A stretch of DNA of 5,640 bases from Opitutus sp. GAS368. Lineage in GTDB: Bacteria; Verrucomicrobiota; Verrucomicrobiia; Opitutales; Opitutaceae. The translations under genes were made by a program, and so were the position numbers. The stretch is taken from the NCBI GenBank assembly GCA_945861235.1, contig CAMATV010000234.1:1-5640 (forward strand). Direction: 5' to 3'. A model generated the notes under the pieces. It ran no database searches and had not been told where the DNA came from. It was given only the letters and a program-made list of their open reading frames with translations. Positions 1-5,136 of this stretch are shown piece by piece; position 1 is the first letter of the stretch, and every line of letters starts with the position of its first letter.

Positions 1-150
1 AGGCTGCTTTCGCAGCGCGTATTCCGCCGCCCGTAAATCTTCGTTTCGTCCGGCGCCTGACTTCGTCAAATCAGCCAGCCATGGGATCGTTTCAAAACCC
101 TTCAACGCTGGCTCAACCGACGGGCCATTCGCCTTGAGCCCCCCGCTCAT
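1..150 (-). CDS. N-terminal part of an unidentified protein, cut by the left edge
   Basis: An open minus-strand frame starts with ATG at 150-148 and stays open for 50 codons to the window edge. The product begins MSGGLKANGPSVEPALKGF and has mixed charge, with no signal peptide or membrane segment. I do not recognise the family. A GGTGA stretch just upstream of the ATG could act as a weak ribosome binding site. The in-frame stop upstream is at 168-166. The ATG overlaps, as ATGA, the stop of a tiny 8-codon frame (173-147, MAKKSVTK) that carries a run of six A. One extra A in that run would fuse the two frames and move the start to 173. The true start is therefore uncertain, and the gene could be intact, frameshifted or misread. 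The hairpin-like GCTGC/GCAGC at 3-16 lies inside this frame and needs no separate explanation. Confidence 0.4.
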   Translation of the reverse strand, partial: MSGGLKANGPSVEPALKGFETIPWLADLTKSGAGRNEDLRAAEYALRKQP

Positions 151-234
151 TTGGTCACCGATTTTTTAGCCATATTACCGATGGGAAGAGATCACCGCCG
201 AGTCCACACCTCCTGCCACCCTAAATCGCGCAAA

Positions 235-558
235 TCAGGCTGCAATGGAGTCGGGATGAGGAAACAAAACGACCATACGATCTTTGAGGGAAAGATCGAC
301 GCAGCGGTCGACCAGCCCAAGGAAGCGCCGGAAGTTGGCGAGCAGGGGTTGGAGGTGGGCCACCGCTTCGGGCCGGACAGAACGAGCGCGGCTGCGCATG
401 TGATCGGCGTAACTGAGCTGCCCATCGGCCCCGGTCGCGGCCGCCGGATCCTTGTATTGCCGGCTGAGCGAACCAGGCAGCATCGGTCCGAGATAAAGCA
501 GGTCCGTCTGGGTTTGGACAAGCTGGGCCTGCCAGCGGGCGAGCGGCGGACTTGGCAA
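235..558 (-). pseudogene. Decayed DUF6788-like, transposon-associated small protein
   Basis: The frame begins at a TTG (558-556) and ends at TGA (237-235), giving 107 residues; it is also open upstream of the TTG, so the start is uncertain. The product resembles small proteins annotated DUF6788, often found near transposases. Matching blocks, in order, are an N-terminal RWQAQLVQTQTDLLYLGP helix, PGSLSRQY, KDP, QLSY, a VRPE.V segment and a closing helix (NFRRFLGLVDRCVDLSLK). Family members usually carry a short cysteine motif of the CGxPxCxC kind between PGSLSxxY and KDP. Here SRQY runs straight into KDP, so that motif seems deleted in frame. The HGPYY-like part is also degraded and the C-terminus (LFPHPDSIAA) looks unrelated. 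I infer a decaying accessory gene of an insertion element. The family call is from memory of motifs and is moderately sure. Confidence 0.5.
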
Positions 559-641
559 GAGGCAGCGGCTCCCCTCACGGCGCGGCCAAGTCGAGCGTGG
601 GCGGGTCCCTCGGCGATGGGTTTCTTCCGGGCCGGTAGATG

Positions 642-670
642 TTAGGCTGATAGTATCTAAGTACTATACT
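642..670 (+). promoter_or_regulatory. Possible weak promoter ahead of the transposase remnant
   Basis: TATACT at 665-670 is a good -10 match. TTAGGC at 642-647 is a poor -35, 17 bases upstream. The pair overlaps the inverted repeat at 650-667. Activity is speculative, and the gene downstream is broken. Confidence 0.2.
650..667. repeat. AT-rich inverted repeat between two IS-related remnants
   Basis: ATAGTA (650-655) and TACTAT (662-667) are perfect reverse complements separated by six bases. They sit in the only AT-rich island of a GC-rich region, between the minus-strand DUF6788-like gene and the plus-strand transposase remnant. The position fits a divergent promoter/operator or an element end, but the function is inferred. 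Confidence 0.4.
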
Positions 671-714
671 GTGCGGGCGGGCTCCACCCTCCCTAGGCCG
701 CTTGAGTTCCACGG

Positions 715-1135
715 GTGGTCGATCCTGTCGCAACCGCGTTCCGCGTGTCCCCGCTGCCGCACTTTTTACCGGCTGGTCCTCGCCCTCGCAGGCCTGCGCG
801 CCCGCTGCGACGGCTGCCCGCTGGAATTTTTCACAATCCCGCGCTCTGCCCCGACACGTTCGCCCGCCTCTGGAGCCGCCGCGTGCTCAAAATCCATTTT
901 GGCGTCGTGCCCTGTCACCGCCGGCTCGTCGTCCTCGCCGACGGCTTGAAGAAAGCCACGTGCGGCCGGCACGTACCGGCCGTCAAACTCCTGCTGCACT
1001 CGGTGAGGCCAACACTAAGCCGGCCTAAATCATGGGGCACTCCGGTCAGGCCCTCGCGGTTGCGGGGGATTTCTGGAAACAGATGACGGCGGCTCCAAGC
1101 GGGTGGCGCTTGCATGAGGCCAGCGGACGCCTATC
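715..1135 (+). pseudogene. Degenerate DDE-type transposase remnant, frameshifted and truncated
   Basis: Conserved-looking transposase blocks appear in order but in different frames. A start-like MVDPV lies at 715 in frame 1. PRCRTFYRLVLALAGLRARC lies in frame 2, up to about 811. FHNPALCPDTFARLWSRRVL, then LADGLK..CGR.VPAVKLL, lie in frame 1 (about 826-993). EANTKPA, a TAA stop at 1026-1028, then IMGHSGQALAV and WRLHEA lie in frame 3 (1002-1127). This order matches bacterial transposases with the consensus LxDGxKxxxxGRxMPxVKxLHQxSExNTKPxYIMGHS, where the Asp of ADG (940-942) would be a catalytic DDE residue. One frame change falls in a T5 run (827-831). Twenty or so residues seem lost before it, and everything after HEA is missing. 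The gene cannot make a working transposase. I cannot name the IS family, and no terminal repeats or target duplication were found. Confidence 0.75.
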
Positions 1136-1137
1136 CG
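1110..1137 (+). promoter_or_regulatory. Candidate promoter for the nfeD-floA cluster inside the IS remnant
   Basis: TTGCAT (1110-1115) and TATCCG (1132-1137), 16 bases apart, are the best -35/-10 pair I see just before the nfeD start at 1147. The -10 matches the consensus at only three of six positions. If used, transcription would begin at or very near the ATG, giving a leaderless or nearly leaderless message, which fits the absence of a Shine-Dalgarno sequence. The real promoter may lie further upstream. Confidence 0.2.
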
Positions 1138-1146
1138 TAACGCACG

Positions 1147-2631
1147 ATGTTTCTCCGTGGTTTAGTTTTGATGCTCGCCGGATGCGCGCTCTCGCTCGGG
1201 GCGGTGCCCGTGCCGGTTTCAGGGCCGGTGGACGGCTCGGCGGCCCCAGCCGTTTCACCGATCCCGGCCGATGCGGTGGTGCCGGCGATCGCGACGATGC
1301 CGAAGCGGGTCGTCGTCATTCCAGTCGAGGGCGAGATCGCGTCGCCCGTGCTCTACATCTTGCGGCGCGGTCTCAAGGAGGCGATCGACGAAAAAGCAGA
1401 TGCGGTTGTCCTCGACATGAAAACCCCCGGCGGCGCTTTGAACGTGACCTTCGAAATCATGGAAGCGCTCGGGAAGTTTCCCAGCGAGACAGTGACCTAC
1501 GTGAACAACGAGGCGATTTCGGCCGGAGCGTTTATTGCGGCCATGACCGGCGAAATTTGGTTCTCGCCCGACGGGATCATCGGTGCGGCCGCACCGGTCT
1601 CGGGCACGGGGCAAGAAGTGGACGCAACGATGAAGATGAAAATCGTGAGCTACCTGAAAGCCCGCTTGCGCTCGATCTCCGAGGGGAAGGGCTACCGAGG
1701 GCAGGTGATTTCGGCGATGGTGGATTCGGATTATGAATTGAAGATCGAGGGCGAAGTGTTGAAGGCCAAGGGTGAGTTGCTCTCACTGACGGCAAGCGAA
1801 TCGGCCAAGGCCTACGGTCATCCGCCCCGGGCGCTGCTCTCCGCCGGCACAGCCAAGACAATGGAAGAGCTTTTGACCAAGAAGTTTGGGGCCGGCGGTT
1901 ACACGGTGAAACGGCTGGAGATCACATGGTCGGAACGGCTGGCGGTGCTGCTCAACACGATTTCGCCGATCCTGATGGGGTTGGGACTGCTGGCACTGTT
2001 CATTGAGTTTAAGAGTCCTAGTTTCGGAATAGTGGGGATTTCCGGGTTTCTACTGCTCGGGGTGGTGTTTCTCGGGAGCTACGTCGCCGGGCTTTCAGGG
2101 CATGAGCCCATTTTGGTTTTCTCGCTCGGCCTGTTGTTGCTCTTGGCGGAGGTGATCTTCTTCCCGGGCGTGATCGTGGCGGCCTTGGCTGGCCTGCTGC
2201 TCATGATCGGCTCGCTGGTGTGGGCGATGGCCGATCTTTGGCCGAACGAGCCGATCACGGTGGCATGGTCGGGCGATGTGTTCGTGGGGCCGTTGCAGAA
2301 TCTCGGACTTGCGCTGGCGTTGGCCGTTGGGCTGGGCTTGGCGTTGATCCGCTTTATCCCGGACGGCTGGTTCTGGGATCGGCTGGCGGTGGGAGCGGTG
2401 ATTGTCGGCACGGCGCAAAATTCGGGCGGCTCGCCTGCGGCGGTTGGCCTGTCGGCCTTGGTCGGACAACGTGGCGTGGCCGCGACGGGATTATTTCCGA
2501 GCGGGCAGGTAGAAATTGACGGACGACGCTACGAAGCATCGGTCGCGGTCGGCTCCATCGACGCGGGCGCGACGGTCATCGTGTGCGGACGCACGGATTT
2601 CGGGCTGGTGGTGGAAAGGGCCGACGCATGA
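1147..2631 (+). CDS. Long-form NfeD: membrane-bound ClpP-class serine protease
   Basis: This 494-residue protein has the architecture of long NfeD (archaeal homologue PH1510, a protease of membrane proteins). An N-terminal export signal includes a lipobox-like LAGC (residues 10-13). A ClpP/SppA-like domain covers about 53-255. It contains DMKTPGGAL (90-98, oxyanion/substrate loop), the nucleophile Ser125 in NEAISAGAFIA, and K163/K165 in the TMKMKIV segment. Ser125 to Lys165 is 40 residues, close to the 41 of the PH1510 Ser97/Lys138 dyad. Four or five hydrophobic spans follow (about 264-402). An NfeD OB-fold (about 440-492) contains LFPSGQVEIDGRRYEA. The start is well fixed: an in-frame TAA at 1138-1140 lies two codons upstream, and the next ATG (residue 9) would destroy the signal. 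There is no Shine-Dalgarno. The stop overlaps the next gene by ATGA, implying coupled translation. Its expected role is membrane-protein quality control with the flotillin encoded downstream. Confidence 0.9.
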   Translation: MFLRGLVLMLAGCALSLGAVPVPVSGPVDGSAAPAVSPIPADAVVPAIATMPKRVVVIPVEGEIASPVLYILRRGLKEAIDEKADAVVLDMKTPGGALNVTFEIMEALGKFPSETVTYVNNEAISAGAFIAAMTGEIWFSPDGIIGAAAPVSGTGQEVDATMKMKIVSYLKARLRSISEGKGYRGQVISAMVDSDYELKIEGEVLKAKGELLSLTASESAKAYGHPPRALLSAGTAKTMEELLTKKFGAGGYTVKRLEITWSERLAVLLNTISPILMGLGLLALFIEFKSPSFGIVGISGFLLLGVVFLGSYVAGLSGHEPILVFSLGLLLLLAEVIFFPGVIVAALAGLLLMIGSLVWAMADLWPNEPITVAWSGDVFVGPLQNLGLALALAVGLGLALIRFIPDGWFWDRLAVGAVIVGTAQNSGGSPAAVGLSALVGQRGVAATGLFPSGQVEIDGRRYEASVAVGSIDAGATVIVCGRTDFGLVVERADA

Positions 2632-3092
2632 ACGCGATTGCGCTCCTTTTTCTGGTCGGAGTGATTTTGCTGGCGGCCGAGGTCTTCGTGCCGGGCGGCG
2701 TGCTGGGCTTCATCGGCGGCCTGGCGATGGCGGCCGGCTGCGGCGTGGCGTTCGTAAAGCTGGGCGCGAGCGGGGGCCTGGTGGCCACGGTCACGGCGCT
2801 CTTGCTGCTCGGTCTGACGGTTTACACAGAGTTGGTCTGGCTGCCGAAAACGCGACTGGGCAAAAGCATGACGGTGCAAACGGCCGTCGATGGCACCAGT
2901 CAGCCACCGCTGGCGGCCGCTGAAATCGTGGGCAAAAACGCCGAAGCGGAAACCCCGCTGATGCCGACGGGTTTCGTGTGCGTGGAGGGAAAGCGCTATG
3001 AGGCGTTTTCGCCCGCCGGATTTGTGGCCAAAGGCGCAGCGTTGCGCGTCACCGGCCTGGATAATTTCCGCCTCATCGTCACCAAAACCTAA
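2628..3092 (+). CDS. Short-form NfeD membrane protein with OB-fold domain
   Basis: The protein has 154 residues. An ATG at 2628 overlaps the previous TGA and has a GGAAAGGG-type ribosome binding site about seven bases upstream, the only clear one in the cluster. A GTG at 2583 in the same frame would start deep inside the preceding gene and is unlikely. Three hydrophobic spans (about 3-19, 25-43, 50-68) include AEVFVPGGVLGFIGG, typical of NfeD proteins. The C-terminal part (about 100-152) is an NfeD-type OB-fold: VGKNAEAETPLMPTGFVCVE, GKRYEAF, then GAALRVTGLDNFRLIV. It has no protease domain. Short NfeD proteins are commonly encoded beside flotillins and are thought to bind them in the membrane. 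Having both long and short NfeD before floA suggests division of labour between protease and flotillin adaptor, which is inference. Confidence 0.88.
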   Translation: MNAIALLFLVGVILLAAEVFVPGGVLGFIGGLAMAAGCGVAFVKLGASGGLVATVTALLLLGLTVYTELVWLPKTRLGKSMTVQTAVDGTSQPPLAAAEIVGKNAEAETPLMPTGFVCVEGKRYEAFSPAGFVAKGAALRVTGLDNFRLIVTKT

Positions 3093-3100
3093 ATCCTGCC

Positions 3101-4099
3101 ATGCCTTCATTATTCCTCCTCGCCCTGATCGGCGTGCCCGCGCTGATCATCGGTTTTATCGTCATCGCTTTCATCAACACTTGGCTGAAGGCCAAGCTCA
3201 ACGGCGCGCCCGTGGGCTTTGCCAACTTGCTCGGTATGCGCCTCGGTGGCGTGCCCTACAATCTCGTCGTCGACGCCCGCATCACCGCGGTGAAGGCCGG
3301 CATCGAGCTATCCACCGACACGATCGCCGCGCACTTTCTCGCCGGGGGCAATGTGGTGCCGACGATCCAGGCGCTGATCGCCGCCCGCAAGGCCGGCATC
3401 GAGCTGGACTGGGACCGCGCCTGTGCGATCGATCTCGCGACCAAGGGATCGGGCAAATCCGTGCTCGAAGCGGTGCGCACTTCCGTCGATCCAAAAGTGA
3501 TTGATTGCCCAAATCCCGCGAGCGGTCGCACGACCATCGACGGCGTGGCCAAGGACGGTATCCAGGTGAAAGTAAAAGCCCGGGTGACCGTGCGCACCCA
3601 CCTCGACCGCTTTGTCGGCGGCGCCAAAGAAGAGACGATTATCGCGCGCGTCGGCGAAGGTATCGTCTCCACCATCGGCACGTCGGAAACCTACAAGACC
3701 GTGCTTGAGTCGCCGGATAGAATTTCAAAAACCGTGCTGGCGCGCGGCCTCGATGTCGGCACGGCGTTCGAGATTCTTTCGATCGACATCGCCGACGTGG
3801 ACGTCGGCGAGAACGTGGGCGCGAAGCTCCAGGAAGCGCAGGCCGAGGCGAACAAAAGCATCGCGCAGGCGCAGGCGGAAATTCGCCGGGCGGCAGCCGT
3901 GGCCGTCGAGCAGGAAATGAAAGCGCGCGTACAGGAGATGCAGGCCGAAGTCGTGCGCGCCCAGGCCGAAGTGCCGAAAGCCATGGCTGAAGCGTTTCGC
4001 TCCGGCCGGCTGGGCGTCATGGATTACTACAAGATGGAAAACGTGCAGGCCGACTCCGCGATGCGCCAAAGTATCGCCACGCCCGAGGGCAAAAAATGA
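3101..4099 (+). CDS. floA: Flotillin-like protein FloA
   Basis: The 332-residue product matches FloA (formerly YqfA/UPF0365) over its whole length; B. subtilis FloA is almost the same size. A hydrophobic N-terminal anchor (about 3-25) is followed by AKLNGAPVGFANLLGMRLGG, a typical FloA block. The SPFH/PHB domain runs to about 230. The Ala/Glu-rich coiled-coil region (about 240-295) includes GAKLQEAQAEANKSIAQAQA and QEMKARVQEMQAEV. The C-terminal signature is EVPKAMAEAFRSGRLGVMDY. FloA forms oligomers that scaffold membrane microdomains and influence the assembly and turnover of membrane protein complexes. The ATG at 3101 lies 8 bases after the short nfeD stop, without a recognisable Shine-Dalgarno, so translation probably depends on coupling or re-initiation. 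No truncation or missing block is seen. Confidence in family and symbol is high. Confidence 0.95.
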   Translation: MPSLFLLALIGVPALIIGFIVIAFINTWLKAKLNGAPVGFANLLGMRLGGVPYNLVVDARITAVKAGIELSTDTIAAHFLAGGNVVPTIQALIAARKAGIELDWDRACAIDLATKGSGKSVLEAVRTSVDPKVIDCPNPASGRTTIDGVAKDGIQVKVKARVTVRTHLDRFVGGAKEETIIARVGEGIVSTIGTSETYKTVLESPDRISKTVLARGLDVGTAFEILSIDIADVDVGENVGAKLQEAQAEANKSIAQAQAEIRRAAAVAVEQEMKARVQEMQAEVVRAQAEVPKAMAEAFRSGRLGVMDYYKMENVQADSAMRQSIATPEGKK

Positions 4100-4115
4100 T
4101 CGGACGGGCGCGTCG

Positions 4116-4145
4116 CTCCCGAGGTTCGCTTCGGCGAACAGGGGG
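4116..4145 (+). promoter_or_regulatory. Intercistronic UUCG-loop hairpin after floA
   Basis: GTTCGC (4124-4129), loop TTCG, GCGAAC (4134-4139) form a perfect 6-bp stem with the very stable cUUCGg tetraloop. An outer CTCCC/GGGGG pairing (4116-4120 with 4141-4145, one G-U) lengthens it across a small internal loop. A T5 run occurs only about 20 bases later (4159-4163), so it is not a textbook terminator. It may stabilise the 3' end of the upstream message or reduce read-through into the fourth gene. Confidence 0.5.
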
Positions 4146-4169
4146 TGATCCGTTCAACTTTTTCCCGAC

Positions 4170-4811
4170 ATGAAATGGATCATCGATAATATTCAGGTCA
4201 TTATCGCCATCGCCGGTGCGATTGCCTTCTGGCTGAATTCCCAGCGGGAGGCCGCGGCCAAGGCGGCAGAGGAGCAAGCGGCCGCGCAGCGCCGAGCCCA
4301 ACAACCGGCCGCGCTGTCGGCGGCTGATACCGACGCCGAAAGCGAGATCCGGAATGAACAGGTGCGTGAAAAGGTTCGGAGGATGATCGCCGAGCGGCGT
4401 GGCGACGCGGTCCCGCCGGAGTTGAGCGCCCCCACCACACTACCGGAGCCGGAAGAGGAGCGGTCATTCCGATCGCCGCCGCTTGCAGAACCGCCCGAAT
4501 TGGAAATGCCGCCGCCTTTGCAGCCGCCCGGGCCGTCGCGGCAGGCCGAGACCGCCCACTCCAGCGCGACCAAGACGAGGGAGGCTTCGTTGGTGCGGCA
4601 AGAGCAGCTCGCGCTGGAGCTGCAATCGTTGAACGAGCAGCGTGTGTTTGCGGCGCGTCGTGCGGCGGTGGTCGCCGAGGGCGAAGCTGTCGTCGCCCGC
4701 CGTGATCTGGTGAGTAACGAACTGCGCCATGATTTGCGTGATCCGCGCAGCTTGCGGCGCGCGATGGTGCTGCGTGAGGTATTGGGGCCACCCGTGGCGC
4801 TGCGGTCGTAG
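4170..4811 (+). CDS. Single-span membrane protein with coiled coil and Pro-rich linker, unknown function
   Basis: This 213-residue protein starts at ATG 4170 without a clear Shine-Dalgarno, 70 bases after floA. Residues about 4-22 form one membrane span (IIDNIQVIIAIAGAIAFWL). Next comes an Ala/Glu/Gln-rich, probably coiled-coil stretch (about 24-78). A long proline- and acid-rich linker (about 81-123) follows, then a second charged helix (about 136-185). The compact C-terminus is RDPRSLRRAMVLREVLGPP followed by VALRS. I recall similar GPPxALR endings in uncharacterised Verrucomicrobia/Planctomycetes proteins, but I cannot name a family. The short N-terminus before the span, with Lys2, suggests either a signal anchor or an N-out arrangement; topology is undecided. 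Its place behind nfeD and floA makes it a candidate microdomain partner. The hairpin between floA and this gene could uncouple its expression. Confidence 0.75.
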   Translation: MKWIIDNIQVIIAIAGAIAFWLNSQREAAAKAAEEQAAAQRRAQQPAALSAADTDAESEIRNEQVREKVRRMIAERRGDAVPPELSAPTTLPEPEEERSFRSPPLAEPPELEMPPPLQPPGPSRQAETAHSSATKTREASLVRQEQLALELQSLNEQRVFAARRAAVVAEGEAVVARRDLVSNELRHDLRDPRSLRRAMVLREVLGPPVALRS

Positions 4812-4825
4812 CCGATTTTAGAGCA

Positions 4826-4858
4826 GGCGTCGCGGGGGGATCAAAACCCTGCGGCGCC
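4826..4858 (+). terminator. Strong GC-rich hairpin after the fourth gene, likely terminator
   Basis: GGCGTCGCGGGG (4826-4837) pairs with CCCTGCGGCGCC (4847-4858) over 12 positions, with two G-U wobbles, around the loop GGATCAAAA. It begins 15 bases after the stop codon at 4811. Only a short GAAATTT follows, so the U-tract is weak. It could stop transcription or protect the 3' end, possibly in both directions. Confidence 0.55.
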
Positions 4859-4888
4859 GAAATTTGCGGGAATGAGGGTCTCCTTTAG

Positions 4889-5104
4889 CTCCAAGAAATC
4901 GCAACCCACAGATCGAAATTGGAAAAGCGCAATCCAGGTCCGGCTGAAACAAGCGTCGGCGAGTATTTGGCAAAGAATCTCAAGCGGACGCCGGAACTCG
5001 ACGCCATCGCCGCGAAAGCCACGTTCCAGAAAAATACCCATCAGCCGGCGCCCGCCGACACCGGCAATGCGCTCTGGAACAGGCACCACTCTTCCTTACC
5101 CTGA
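4889..5104 (+). other. Intergenic stretch with a possible small-gene remnant
   Basis: The region 4812-5136 holds no convincing intact gene. After the hairpin at 4826-4858, one plus-strand frame is open from the stop at 4886-4888 to TGA 5102-5104. It has no ATG; the first usable codon is TTG at 4919. Part of it looks coding by composition (many C- or G-ending codons around 4960-5030) and reads like a soluble helical segment, for example ETSVGEYLAKNLKRTPELDA. I recognise no family. It could be the tail of a decayed gene whose start was lost, or chance in GC-rich DNA. Confidence 0.2.
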
Positions 5105-5136
5105 ACCGCGGCACAATCAACGTATCCGACCATGAA

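Noticed and set aside
209..214. Perfect AGGAGG on the minus strand
   Set aside because: No suitable start follows at normal spacing: nearby GTG codons give only about ten codons, and the ATG at 173 is about 35 bases away.
192..578. Minus-strand frame of 128 codons overlapping the DUF6788-like gene
   Set aside because: The motif-bearing frame is the one ending at 235; this one has a Ser/Arg/Pro-rich shadow composition.
151..645. Long plus-strand open frame of 164 codons
   Set aside because: It lies opposite the DUF6788-like frame, shows no family features, and its composition is that of an antisense shadow.
963..982. Perfect palindrome arms CGGCCGG and CCGGCCG around CACGTA
   Set aside because: It lies within the transposase block encoding CGRHVPAV and is explained by GC-rich coding sequence; there is no other sign of a binding site.
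1032..1736. 234-codon plus-strand frame starting MGHSGQALAV
   Set aside because: Its first 30 or so codons are the tail of the transposase remnant; the rest is an out-of-frame reading of nfeD.
2529..3110. 193-codon minus-strand frame opposite short nfeD
   Set aside because: It is an antisense shadow of two well-supported NfeD reading frames.
4841..5089. 82-codon minus-strand frame in the intergenic region
   Set aside because: It overlaps the strong hairpin, has no ribosome binding site or family resemblance, and shows no coding signal better than the plus-strand frame.
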